A DNA stretch of 11,735 bases from an uncultured Collinsella sp. (GCA_902494605.1 CABUUG010000049.1:1-11735), one strand, 5' to 3'; counted from the first letter of the stretch, positions 1 to 6,493 are shown. Made by a program: numbers and translations. The notes: a model not told the origin generated them from the sequence alone.

Positions 1-6
1 CGGGCG

Positions 7-768
7 CTATTTGCCGTTGGACACGACCGTCTGGCCCTCGACACCGTTAAACCCAAACAGCATGTCGAGCGCCTGAATGTACCACGGCGCGTCCTTACCG
101 ACGTCTTCGATTTCCTTGGCAACTTCGCTGGCCTTCTTGGCGTTCGACGACTTCTTGCTCGAAGACGAATCCGAATCGTCGTCCAGGCCCTGCACTTCAA
201 TTCTCTTCTCACCGGGCATCACCAGGCCCAAGTCCTCGGATGCCGCGTCCTTGATACCCTCCTCCGAGAGCAGCTTGTCGACGCTTTTCTGCAGCTCATC
301 ATTGTATTGCTGACGAATCTCGACCTGCTTGGCCAAGATATCGCTCGAACGCTTTGCCACGTACAGATCGCGCACGGGGAAATACAGGCTCACGAGCACC
401 AGGGCAACGACAATGCCGATGAATAGCCCTCGCTGAGGACCGTGGGTAAAGTCGTAAATTGCCTTGACCACAGCGTTGTCGTTGGCGTAGTGCATAAAGT
501 CCGAGCCGGAAAGACGGCTTGAGGGACGGCGCGGCTTGTCGGACGCCTGGGTCGAAGGGCGCGACGCATGCGCGGAACGCGATGGGCGCACCGGACTATC
601 CAAGGAACTATTTGGCTGAGCATTGGGATGCGAAGTCGCCGGCGAGCTATACCTGGAGCGATCAGCACCAGCATAACCAGACCCGCCAAGCTGCGCGGTA
701 CGCGCACGACGAGGCGACGGCTCACGCGAACCGGCGGAATAATACCTGTTGTCGTAAATCTGATCCAT
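7..768 (-). CDS. divIC: DivIC/FtsB-like septum formation initiator, membrane protein
   Basis: A 253-residue, probable single-pass membrane protein of the septum formation initiator (FtsB/DivIC) family, which links early and late divisome proteins. Residues 1-95 are rich in Ser, Arg, Pro and Ala and look disordered and cytoplasmic. A hydrophobic segment at about 114-134 (GLFIGIVVALVLVSLYF) is followed by a short coiled-coil-like stretch at about 137-168. Next come the conserved-looking AASEDLGLVMPGEKRIEV at 175-192, a Ser/Asp/Lys linker, and a Trp-containing end (PWYIQALDMLFGF). The reading frame stays open to 894, but that longer start lies inside the eno terminator. I chose ATG 768, which follows a likely promoter (812-817) and a weak AAGGCG ribosome site. 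Its place just after eno matches the eno-divIC/ftsB neighbourhood of Actinobacteria. Family assignment is fairly sure; whether it is the DivIC or FtsB equivalent is not. Confidence 0.82.
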   Translation of the reverse strand: MDQIYDNRYYSAGSREPSPRRARTAQLGGSGYAGADRSRYSSPATSHPNAQPNSSLDSPVRPSRSAHASRPSTQASDKPRRPSSRLSGSDFMHYANDNAVVKAIYDFTHGPQRGLFIGIVVALVLVSLYFPVRDLYVAKRSSDILAKQVEIRQQYNDELQKSVDKLLSEEGIKDAASEDLGLVMPGEKRIEVQGLDDDSDSSSSKKSSNAKKASEVAKEIEDVGKDAPWYIQALDMLFGFNGVEGQTVVSNGK

Positions 769-811
769 GTGCGCCTTGTGCGGTTGAGGTTTGTTTGCGC
801 TAAGTCCTTTA

Positions 812-817
812 GTTATA
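812..817 (-). promoter_or_regulatory. extended -10 promoter for the divIC-like gene
   Basis: Read on the minus strand the sequence is TGCTATAAC: a TATAAC -10 box with an upstream TGn extension. It lies between the eno terminator and the ATG at 768, giving a leader of about 35-40 bases. There is no good -35 at 17 bases, as expected when an extended -10 is used. Transcription start is predicted near 805. Confidence 0.5.
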
Positions 818-859
818 GCACGAGCGCCCGCACCGCCTTCGCCAGCCTTTGCTCGACAT

Positions 860-891
860 AAAAAAGGCGCTGAGCCATATGGCCCAGCGCC
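860..891 (-). terminator. intrinsic terminator of eno
   Basis: Bases 866-878 and 879-891 form a 13-bp inverted repeat with one mismatch (GGCGCTGAGCCAT against ATGGCCCAGCGCC; the innermost bases form the loop). On the minus strand six T residues follow directly (860-865). It lies 72 bases beyond the eno stop and upstream of the divIC-like promoter, so it separates the two transcription units. Confidence 0.88.
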
Positions 892-963
892 CAATGGTGC
901 TCAACAGTGCCCGGCGGAAGCGAGGCGAATCCGAGTCAGCCCCGCCGCCGCACACGCCGCTGC

Positions 964-2253
964 CTAGCGGATGTTGTAGAACGCGGCCTTGCCGGCGTAG
1001 CGCGCGCTGCCCTCGAGCTCGTCCTCGATGCGGATGAGCTGGTTGTACTTGGCAATACGGTCGCTGCGGCACGGGGCGCCCGACTTGATCTGGCCGGCAT
1101 TGACGCCCACGACCAGGTCGGCGATCGTGGAATCCTCGGTCTCGCCGGAACGGTGGCTCACGATGCAAGCGTAGCCGGCCTCCTTGGCGGTTTCGATGGC
1201 CTCGAGCGACTCGGTGAGCGTGCCGATCTGGTTGACCTTGACCAGGATCGCGTTGGCGGCGCCCAGCTCGATGCCCTTCTTGAGGCGCTCGGTGTTGGTG
1301 ACGAACAGGTCGTCGCCCACCAGCTGCACCTTGTTGCCAATGCGACGGGTGAGCTCGACCCAGCCGTCCCAATCCTCCTCGGCCATGCCGTCCTCGATGG
1401 AGATGATGGGGTAGGTGTCGACGAGCTTCTCCCAGTAATCGACCATCTGGGCGCTCGTGTACTCCACGCCCTCGCCCTTGAGCTCGTACATACCGGTCTC
1501 GGCGTTGTAGAACTCGGTCGAGGCCGGATCCATGGCGTACATGAAGTCGACGCCGGGCTTAAAGCCGGCCTTCTCCACGGCCTTGGTGATGTACTCGAAC
1601 GGCTCGGCGTTGGTCTTGAGGTTGGGCGCAAAGCCGCCCTCGTCGCCCACGCCGCCGCCCAGGCCTGCCTCGTGCAGCACGCCCTTGAGGGTGTGGTAGA
1701 CCTCGGCGCACCAACGCAGGCCCTCGGCAAAGCTCGGGGCGCCCACCGGCATGATCATGAACTCCTGGAAGTCAACGTTATTGTCGGCATGCACGCCGCC
1801 GTTGAGGATGTTCATCATGGGCGTGGGCAGCAGGTGGGCGTTGACGCCGCCCAGGTACTGGTACAGCGACAGGCCCGCCGACTCTGCCGCAGCGCGGGCA
1901 ACGGCCAGCGACACGCCCAGAATCGCGTTGGCGCCGAGCTTGGTCTTGTTGGGCGTACCGTCCGCAGCGATCAACGCAACATCGACAGCGCGCTGGTCGA
2001 AGGCGTCGAGGCCCACGACGGCGTTGGCACACTCGTTGTTGACGTGCTCGACGGCCTGCGAGACGCCCTTGCCCAGGTAGCGACCCTTGTCGCCGTCGCG
2101 CAGCTCGCAAGCTTCGAAAGCGCCGGTCGAAGCGCCCGAAGGCACCATCGCGCGACCGAAGCTGCCGTCCTCGAGCACGACCTCGACCTCGACGGTGGGG
2201 TTGCCGCGGCTGTCGAGTACCTCACGACCGTAGACGTCCAAAATATCGCTCAT
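964..2253 (-). CDS. eno: enolase (phosphopyruvate hydratase)
   Basis: Cytosolic enolase, 429 residues, full family length. It interconverts 2-phosphoglycerate and phosphoenolpyruvate in glycolysis. Key residues are all visible: the catalytic-loop Ser in PSGASTG (37-43), His155 in GGVHADNN, and Glu164. The catalytic Glu205 is in GDEGGF and the catalytic Lys339 in ILVKVNQIGT. The Mg2+ ligands are Asp242, Glu287 (SIEDG) and Asp314 (GDDLFVTN). His367 (SHRSGETED, the enolase signature) and Lys390 complete the site. ATG 2253 is preceded by AGGGAG at a normal distance. The gene is probably transcribed alone, from a promoter near 2355-2384 to the terminator at 860-891. Neighbours mazG and the divIC-like gene match a common actinobacterial arrangement. 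Nothing suggests transfer or damage. Confidence 0.98.
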   Translation of the reverse strand: MSDILDVYGREVLDSRGNPTVEVEVVLEDGSFGRAMVPSGASTGAFEACELRDGDKGRYLGKGVSQAVEHVNNECANAVVGLDAFDQRAVDVALIAADGTPNKTKLGANAILGVSLAVARAAAESAGLSLYQYLGGVNAHLLPTPMMNILNGGVHADNNVDFQEFMIMPVGAPSFAEGLRWCAEVYHTLKGVLHEAGLGGGVGDEGGFAPNLKTNAEPFEYITKAVEKAGFKPGVDFMYAMDPASTEFYNAETGMYELKGEGVEYTSAQMVDYWEKLVDTYPIISIEDGMAEEDWDGWVELTRRIGNKVQLVGDDLFVTNTERLKKGIELGAANAILVKVNQIGTLTESLEAIETAKEAGYACIVSHRSGETEDSTIADLVVGVNAGQIKSGAPCRSDRIAKYNQLIRIEDELEGSARYAGKAAFYNIR

Positions 2254-2354
2254 GTTGTCTCCCTCTCACTTGGAAACGGGTTGAATGCTTGGCGACACGG
2301 CATTGCGCCAATGTGGCGCTTTGGTTTGCAAGTTAGCCATGTCGCACTTTTTGC

Positions 2355-2384
2355 ATTATGCCCTAAGTTAGCCGAGGGATACAA
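2355..2384 (-). promoter_or_regulatory. probable eno promoter
   Basis: On the minus strand, TTGTAT (2379-2384) and CATAAT (2355-2360) are separated by 18 bases in an AT-rich pocket. The -10 matches 5 of 6 consensus bases; the -35 matches only 3 of 6. Start of transcription would be near 2348, leaving a leader of about 95 bases. The leader contains a small perfect hairpin, GCGCCA-ATG-TGGCGC (2305-2319), of unknown role. The rest of the gap between eno and mazG is the mazG terminator region. Confidence 0.4.
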
Positions 2385-2403
2385 TTATTTTTCGAAAAAT
2401 TTA

Positions 2404-2440
2404 GCGGGAACGATGAGGCATGTCAGCCCGTCGTTCCCGC
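2404..2440 (-). terminator. intrinsic terminator after mazG
   Basis: A perfect 10-bp inverted repeat, GCGGGAACGA (2404-2413) and TCGTTCCCGC (2431-2440), encloses a 17-base loop. On the minus strand it begins 4 bases after the mazG stop and is followed by TAAATTTTTCG. The T tract starts a few bases after the stem, so termination may be slightly less sharp than at eno, but position and strand fit the end of the larC2-yfcE-mazG unit. Confidence 0.75.
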
Positions 2441-2444
2441 AGTC

Positions 2445-3305
2445 TTACTCCTCTGCCTTTGCGGCATCCCAGAGGTCGTTGAGGCCGTGGGTCGAAAGCT
2501 CAGTCAGATCTACATGAGCGTTGGCCGCCATCTGCTCCATTGCGGCCCAGCGGCGGCGGAACTTTGCCGTGCTGGCGCGCAGGGCGCTCTCGGCGTCGAT
2601 TCCCTCCTTGCGCGCAACGTTGACCAAGGCAAAGAGCAGGTCGCCAAACTCCATTTCGCGCTCGGGCGAGCCGGGAGCCTCGGCCTCAAACTCAGCGCGC
2701 TCCTCGGCAACCTCGTCCCACACATCCTGGACCGTCTCCCACTCAAAGCCCACGGCCGCCGCCTTGCGCGACACCTTCTGGGCCTGCATCAGCGCCGGCA
2801 GATGTGTGGGCACGCCGTCGAGCAGGCCCTCGGGCGCAGCCTCGCCTGCTGCCACGGCCTTGTCCTTGGCAGCCTTCTCGGCAAGCTTAACCTCGTCCCA
2901 GATCTTGAGCACATCGTCGGAGTTATCGGCATCCGCATCGCCAAACACGTGCGGGTGGCGGCGGATGAGCTTGGCGTCGATATCGCGTGCCACATCGGCC
3001 AGCGTAAACTCACCGGCGTCCGCCGCAATCTGCGCATGCAGCACTACCTGCATGAGCACATCGCCCAGCTCCTCGCGCAGGTGCGCCGCGTCGTCGGCCT
3101 CAATGCAGTCGAGCGCCTCGTAGGCCTCCTCGATCATGTTCTTGCCGATGCTCTGATGCGTCTGTTCGCGGTCCCACGGGCAGCCATCGGGCTGACGCAG
3201 ACGCCAGATGGTCTGCACCAGATGCTGCAGCTCGGCCGACGCGTCGACCAGCGTGGACAGATCGCGCGAGCCCTCGGCATTTTGTTGAGCCATGTGCTGC
3301 GCCAT
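2445..3305 (-). CDS. mazG: MazG nucleoside triphosphate pyrophosphohydrolase
   Basis: A 286-residue two-domain MazG, which hydrolyses (d)NTPs to the monophosphate plus pyrophosphate and helps clear damaged nucleotides. The N-terminal domain carries GCPWDREQTH (41-50), the Mg2+-binding EEAYEAL (Glu59, Glu60, Glu63) and EELGD (Glu79, Asp82), then RRHPHVFG (115-122). The C-terminal domain repeats the fold: KAAAVGFEWE (181-190), an acidic EVAEERAEFE helix (198-207), EFGDLLFALVN (219-229) and the KFRRRW end. An Ala/Lys/Glu-rich linker of about 25 residues joins them. The frame is open to 3413, but ATG 3305 is preferred: GGAGGAGG precedes it, and the extra residues only overlap yfcE in another frame. 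It starts 2 bases after the yfcE stop, so the pair is translationally linked. ATG 3293 is a less likely alternative. Confidence 0.95.
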   Translation of the reverse strand: MAQHMAQQNAEGSRDLSTLVDASAELQHLVQTIWRLRQPDGCPWDREQTHQSIGKNMIEEAYEALDCIEADDAAHLREELGDVLMQVVLHAQIAADAGEFTLADVARDIDAKLIRRHPHVFGDADADNSDDVLKIWDEVKLAEKAAKDKAVAAGEAAPEGLLDGVPTHLPALMQAQKVSRKAAAVGFEWETVQDVWDEVAEERAEFEAEAPGSPEREMEFGDLLFALVNVARKEGIDAESALRASTAKFRRRWAAMEQMAANAHVDLTELSTHGLNDLWDAAKAEE

Positions 3306-3307
3306 GG

Positions 3308-3856
3308 TTAGTCCTCCTCCAGGATCACGTGACGGAACGCGCCGTCCTCGTAGATGCCGTAGCTGTGCGTACCGTCCTTGGGAATGCTCACGCTGCCGGG
3401 GTTGAAGAGCCACAGGCCCGGGTGCGCGGCGCTTTCCTCGTTAACCTTGATGTGCGTGTGGCCGTAGACGAGCGCGGAGCCCTCGGGCAGCGTGGGCGCG
3501 TGGTCAACGCTGTTATGCATGCCGGCGCCAAAGACGTGGCCGTGCGTCAGGAACAGTTCGCGGCCGGTCTCGTCAAACAGGGTGGCGTAGTCGGCCATGA
3601 CGGGGAAGTCGAGCACCATCTGGTCGACCTCGGCGTCACAGTTGCCGCGCACCGCGATGATGCGGTCGGCCAGGGCGTTGAGCAGCGGAATCACGCGCTT
3701 GGGGGCGTAGTCGCGCGGCAGGTCGTTGCGCGGGCCATGGTAGAGCAGGTCGCCCAGCAGCACGATGCGGTCGGGTTGCTCGGACTCGATGGCGGCGCAG
3801 AGGCGTTCGGTCCAGTATGCCGAGCCGTGAATGTCGGAAGCGATGAGGTATTTCAT
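3308..3856 (-). CDS. yfcE: YfcE-type metallophosphodiesterase
   Basis: A 182-residue calcineurin-like phosphoesterase close in length and motif order to E. coli YfcE, a Mn2+-dependent phosphodiesterase active on artificial substrates but with no settled physiological one. The metal-binding motifs appear in order: SDIHG (Asp8, His10), GDLLYHGPRN (Asp36), RGNCD (Asn72), THGH (His105, His107) and YGHTH (His133, His135), then FNPGSVSIPK. The GNCDAEVDQM segment is particularly YfcE-like. ATG 3856 follows AAAGGA about 8 bases upstream. The last codons supply the ribosome binding site of mazG. It lies 56 bases after the larC2-like gene and probably shares its transcript; no functional link between the three is evident. 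MJ0936/YsnB-type relatives are the main alternative name. Confidence 0.93.
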   Translation of the reverse strand: MKYLIASDIHGSAYWTERLCAAIESEQPDRIVLLGDLLYHGPRNDLPRDYAPKRVIPLLNALADRIIAVRGNCDAEVDQMVLDFPVMADYATLFDETGRELFLTHGHVFGAGMHNSVDHAPTLPEGSALVYGHTHIKVNEESAAHPGLWLFNPGSVSIPKDGTHSYGIYEDGAFRHVILEED

Positions 3857-3912
3857 GGGTGGTCCTTTCGGGTGGAGTTGATGGGGCTGGGCGTGGCGTG
3901 CCGCCGGCCGCG

Positions 3913-4398
3913 TTACTCAAATCGCAGTGCCGCAGCTTGTGCCGCCTGCATCACGCGCTGGAGCGGCACGTTATGCTCGCGGGCAAGGCGGGCGCAATCC
4001 TCGTACTCGGGAGCCGCACGCTCGCTGCCGTCGGGCAGAGTCGCCACCTTAACGGATACCTCGCCCCAAGGCGTCGCCACCTGCTCAAAGCGGCGCGGCA
4101 AGCAGACGCGCTCCATGACCTGGCGACGAATGCCGTTGGTCGTGGTCTCCAAAAAGATAATCGTCTGCAGGCGCTCGATATCCTCGTGGGTGCAGATTAC
4201 CTGCAGCTGCCAGCCGGGGCGACCTTTCTTGCAATAGAGGGGCAGCCAATGTACCTCGCGCGCACCGGCCTCGCGCAGGCGGTCGGCGGCGAAGGCGAGC
4301 ACCTCGGGCGACGCGTCGTCGATGTCGCATTCCAGCTTGACGATGGTCTCGGGCGCATCGGTCTCGCGGGACAGCGGAGATGTGCTTCCACGTTGCAT
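3913..4398 (-). CDS. larC: stand-alone LarC2-like (DUF111 C-terminal) protein
   Basis: A 161-residue protein resembling only the C-terminal part of LarC, the CTP-dependent cyclometallase that puts nickel into the pincer cofactor of lactate racemase. Visible LarC-like blocks are LECDIDDASPEVL (22-34), LPLYCKKGRPG (52-62), IIFLETTTNGIR (80-91) and APEYEDCARLA (129-139). No LarC1 part is present: upstream is a non-coding gap and then a divergent gene. An in-frame GTG at 4437 would add 13 residues, but no ribosome site precedes it; ATG 4398 has AAAGGA about 10 bases upstream, so I use that. No larA, larB or larE is nearby. The family is fairly clear from motifs. Function as a nickel-cofactor enzyme is doubtful without LarC1, unless LarC1 is encoded elsewhere. 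First gene of the larC2-yfcE-mazG unit. Confidence 0.72.
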   Translation of the reverse strand: MQRGSTSPLSRETDAPETIVKLECDIDDASPEVLAFAADRLREAGAREVHWLPLYCKKGRPGWQLQVICTHEDIERLQTIIFLETTTNGIRRQVMERVCLPRRFEQVATPWGEVSVKVATLPDGSERAAPEYEDCARLAREHNVPLQRVMQAAQAAALRFE

Positions 4399-4533
4399 AC
4401 GGTCCGAATCCTTTCCGCACGGGCTCGTTTTGTTCACCCAAACGCTAGCACATCACGGACTGTGCGAGTGTGGCGGCGCATGATGAGCGCGATTTTCCTT
4501 GTCCGCAAGAAACCGACACTCCACCGCCTCAGC

Positions 4534-4600
4534 CAAACATGTACATCAGCCTCCAAACATGTCATTATTTGCAGCTTTTGAAGGCTGATGTACACGTTTG
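4534..4600. repeat. long inverted repeat with three CAAACRTGT half-sites
   Basis: Arms 4534-4552 (CAAACATGTACATCAGCCT) and 4582-4600 match as a 19-base inverted repeat with one mismatch; the inner 13 bases are perfect. They enclose 29 bases. The enclosed segment begins with another CAAACATGT, so CAAACATGT occurs at 4534 and 4554, 20 bases apart (about two helical turns), and CAAACGTGT occurs inverted at the right end. No T tract follows on either strand, so it is not a normal terminator. It could be an operator array for a dimeric regulator, or a dispersed intergenic repeat. Symmetry is seen directly; function is unknown. Confidence 0.7.
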
Positions 4601-4698
4601 AGGCAAGGTCGATGTCGTGTGGCAGTCCTTGCGCGCCATCTGTCCTTTCCAGTCGGTTCCGACTTGCGGCGTTCCCGGCGCGCCAGGGGCCGCGCCGT

Positions 4699-4704
4699 TA
4701 CAAT
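4699..4704 (+). promoter_or_regulatory. possible -10 box for the PHP gene
   Basis: TACAAT matches the -10 consensus at 5 of 6 positions and lies 32 bases before ATG 4737, just ahead of the AAAGGAG ribosome site (4725-4731). No acceptable -35 is seen 16-19 bases upstream, so the assignment is weak. Confidence 0.3.
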
Positions 4705-4736
4705 GGAGCGGATTCGCTTGACGCAAAGGAGCCGCC

Positions 4737-5648
4737 ATGCCCGCTTGCCCGCTGGTCGATTGCCATACCCACACCTCGTTTTCGGACGGGCACGCCTCGT
4801 TTGAGGACAACGTTCGCGCCGCTGCTGCGGCCGGGTGCTGCGTCATGGTCTCGACTGACCATCTCACCCTGCCCGCCAGCATGGACGCCAACTGCGAAGT
4901 GCAGGTTGTCGAGGGCGACTTGCCGGCACATCGTCTGGCCTTTGAGGACGCCCGCAAACTCGCCGCGCAGATCGCGCCGGAGCTCACCTTTATCTACGGT
5001 TTTGAATGCGATTGGTACGAGGGCTGCGAACCCTTGGTTGAGCACTGGTCCCAGGGCGCCGTGGTGCGCTTGGGCAGCGTGCACTGGATTGGCGACCCCG
5101 GCGATATCATGGCCGGTGCCGCGGGTACGGCGGGAACGGAAAACGTCGCTCGCCCCGATACACCCGATTCCCCTTGCGGTTGGGTCGACGACGACACCAA
5201 CCTGCACGTTTGGGAAAACCTGGGGGTGCGCGGCGTATGGGAGCGCTATGTCGATGACTGGTGCCGTGTTTGCGAAAGCCCGCTCGACTTTGACGTGATG
5301 GCCCATCCCGACCTGGTCATGCGCTTTTCGAAGGAGGGCTTTGCGCCCGATTTTGACCCGGCGCCGTTTTGGGAGCAGATGGCCGAATGCGCCCACGATA
5401 CGGGTCGCCGCGTTGAGGTCTCGACCGCCGCACCGCGCAAGGGACTCGACGACTTCTATCCCGCGACCGGGCTGCTGCGTTGCTTCGCCCACGCCGAGGT
5501 GCCGATTACTTTTGGCTCGGACGCGCACCGCGCCTGCGATATCTGCTGGAACATCCGCGAGGCTCAGGCCCACGCCTACGACTGCGGTTATCGAACCTTC
5601 GACATCCCCCACGCCACCGGCGAATGGGAATCCACACCCCTCGCCTAA
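4737..5648 (+). CDS. hisJ: PHP-family histidinol-phosphatase
   Basis: A 303-residue PHP-domain metallophosphatase, assigned as the HisJ/HisK type that dephosphorylates L-histidinol phosphate. Metal-binding motifs are in order: DCHTHTSFSDGH (His10, His12, Asp17), STDH (Asp41, His42), GFECDW (Glu90), GSVHWIGD (His116), MAHPDLV (His190) and FGSDAHR (Asp262, His264). The segment after His116 (about 121-157) is Gly/Ala/Asp-rich and looks longer than in typical relatives. ATG 4737 follows AAAGGAG. It is the only plus-strand gene, and its stop lies 2 bases from the hisE stop in convergent orientation. The hisB here lacks the phosphatase domain, so this protein probably fills that step. The PHP fold is certain; the exact substrate is inferred from motifs and location. 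Another PHP phosphoesterase activity is possible. Confidence 0.85.
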   Translation: MPACPLVDCHTHTSFSDGHASFEDNVRAAAAAGCCVMVSTDHLTLPASMDANCEVQVVEGDLPAHRLAFEDARKLAAQIAPELTFIYGFECDWYEGCEPLVEHWSQGAVVRLGSVHWIGDPGDIMAGAAGTAGTENVARPDTPDSPCGWVDDDTNLHVWENLGVRGVWERYVDDWCRVCESPLDFDVMAHPDLVMRFSKEGFAPDFDPAPFWEQMAECAHDTGRRVEVSTAAPRKGLDDFYPATGLLRCFAHAEVPITFGSDAHRACDICWNIREAQAHAYDCGYRTFDIPHATGEWESTPLA

Positions 5649-5650
5649 AA

Positions 5651-5968
5651 CTAGTGGCGGCGAGCGTTGAGTTCGCCGGCCAGTTCGTCGAGGGTGATAC
5701 CGTAGCGTTCGAGCGTTACGAGCAGATGGTAAATCAGGTCGCCGGCCTCGTAGCGGATGTGGTCGTGATCGTTATCTTTGCAGGCCATGATGACCTCGCT
5801 CGCCTCCTCGGCAAGCTTCTTGAGCAGCTCGTCCTCGACGTCGGTCAGCAGGCGAGCGGTATAGCTCTCCTGCGGCGACGCGTCGCGACGGCCATGAATC
5901 ACCTCGGCCAGACCCGTCAGCGTCTCGCCGATATTTCCATCCTGAACATTTGCGGTGCGCACACCCAT
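5651..5968 (-). CDS. hisE: phosphoribosyl-ATP pyrophosphatase
   Basis: A 105-residue HisE, which removes pyrophosphate from phosphoribosyl-ATP, step 2 of histidine synthesis. It belongs to the MazG-like all-alpha NTP pyrophosphatase superfamily. The metal-binding acidic residues are in KLAEEASEVIMA (Glu54, Glu55, Glu58) and YEAGDLIYHLLV (Glu74, Asp77). ATG 5968 has AAAGGA at a normal distance. It is the last gene of the his operon, 46 bases after hisI. It is not fused to hisI, unlike the HisIE of enterobacteria. No terminator fits in the 2-base gap to the convergent hisJ stop, so transcription presumably ends inside hisJ. Confidence 0.95.
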   Translation of the reverse strand: MGVRTANVQDGNIGETLTGLAEVIHGRRDASPQESYTARLLTDVEDELLKKLAEEASEVIMACKDNDHDHIRYEAGDLIYHLLVTLERYGITLDELAGELNARRH

Positions 5969-6014
5969 AGTTCAATCCTTTCCGTTTTACCGAGCGCCCA
6001 ACAGGGTGCCCGCC

Positions 6015-6344
6015 CTACGCGAGTTTCTTAAAGAAGCAGGTACGGTTGCCGGTATGGCAGGCCGGGCCCGGAGAGTCAACCTTAACCAGTAGCGTATCGC
6101 TATCGCAGTCGGCCCAGAGTTCCTTAACCTCCTGCATATTGCCGCTCGTCGCGCCCTTGTTCCAGAGCTCCTGGCGGCTGCGACTCCAAAACCACGTGGT
6201 CCCGGTCTTGAGCGTCAGCCCCACCGATTCCTCGTTCATCCAAGCAACCATAAGCACCTCACCGGTGTCATATTGCTGAACCACACAAGGAATCAGCCCG
6301 CGGGCGTCGTACGTAAGATCAGACGCTTCTATTACCTCAGTCAT
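6015..6344 (-). CDS. hisI: phosphoribosyl-AMP cyclohydrolase
   Basis: A 109-residue HisI, which opens the purine ring of phosphoribosyl-AMP, step 3 of the pathway. The core motifs are all present: WFWSRSRQELWNKGATSGN (51-69), then the metal site DCDSDTLLV (Asp79, Asp81, Asp83) with zinc-type cysteines Cys80, Cys96 and Cys103. Their spacing of 16 and 7 is the same as in the characterised Methanothermobacter enzyme (Cys93, Cys109, Cys116). The frame extends to a TTG at 6356, but that TTG overlaps the GGGAG ribosome site. The tandem ATGs at 6347 and 6344 are better starts; I chose 6344 by spacing. Unlike most operon neighbours, it is separated from the upstream gene (hisF) by about 150 bases, mostly filled by a palindromic element. 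HisI and HisE are separate proteins here. Confidence 0.95.
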   Translation of the reverse strand: MTEVIEASDLTYDARGLIPCVVQQYDTGEVLMVAWMNEESVGLTLKTGTTWFWSRSRQELWNKGATSGNMQEVKELWADCDSDTLLVKVDSPGPACHTGNRTCFFKKLA

Positions 6345-6389
6345 CATTTCTCCCAAGTAATTTCCGTAAACCCCACAGGTCGGCGAGGG

Positions 6390-6484
6390 TTGTCCAGATG
6401 CCCGAGATTCCGAGCGACAAGCCCGACGACGCGTACTTAAGTACGCGAGGAGGGTTGGAGCCGGAAGGTCGGGTGCCTGGGCAA
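6390..6484. repeat. 95-base palindromic element between hisF and hisI
   Basis: Outer arms 6390-6405 and 6469-6484 pair over 16 positions as plus-strand RNA: 12 Watson-Crick, 3 G-U, 1 mismatch. Inside, TTCCG (6408-6412) pairs with CGGAA (6462-6466), AA.CCC (6419-6424) can pair with GGGTT (6452-6456), and the tip is a perfect 18-base palindrome, CGCGTACTTAAGTACGCG (6430-6447). The whole folds into one long hairpin. No T tract follows on the minus strand, so it is not a standard terminator of the his transcript. A dispersed intergenic repeat (REP/MITE-like), an mRNA-stabilising hairpin after hisF, or a structured RNA on the plus strand are all possible. It begins 9 bases beyond the hisF stop. 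Function and family are unknown to me. Confidence 0.7.
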
Positions 6485-6493
6485 GCCGCAGCG

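Larger units (their letters stand above)
4399..4736. other. divergent intergenic region, about 340 bases
   Basis: The region separates the minus-strand larC2-like gene from the plus-strand PHP gene. I find no convincing coding frame or RNA gene in it. Its notable content is the inverted repeat at 4534-4600 and a TACAAT box ahead of the PHP gene. It must contain the larC2 promoter, but I cannot name boxes with confidence. Confidence 0.6.

Noticed and set aside
769..894. Longer start for the divIC-like gene at 894
   Set aside because: It would place the start codon next to the eno terminator stem and upstream of the likely promoter. The extra residues look non-conserved.
907..2517. 536-codon open frame on the plus strand opposite eno
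   Set aside because: It is antisense to a certain enolase gene; such frames are common in GC-rich coding DNA. The translation shows no recognisable domain.
4399..4437. GTG start at 4437 for the larC2-like gene
   Set aside because: No ribosome binding site precedes it, and the extra 13 residues are not LarC-like. ATG 4398 has AAAGGA upstream.
4565..4987. 140-codon minus-strand frame across the intergenic region and the start of the PHP gene
   Set aside because: It overlaps a clear PHP gene on the other strand and runs through the inverted repeat; no domain recognised.
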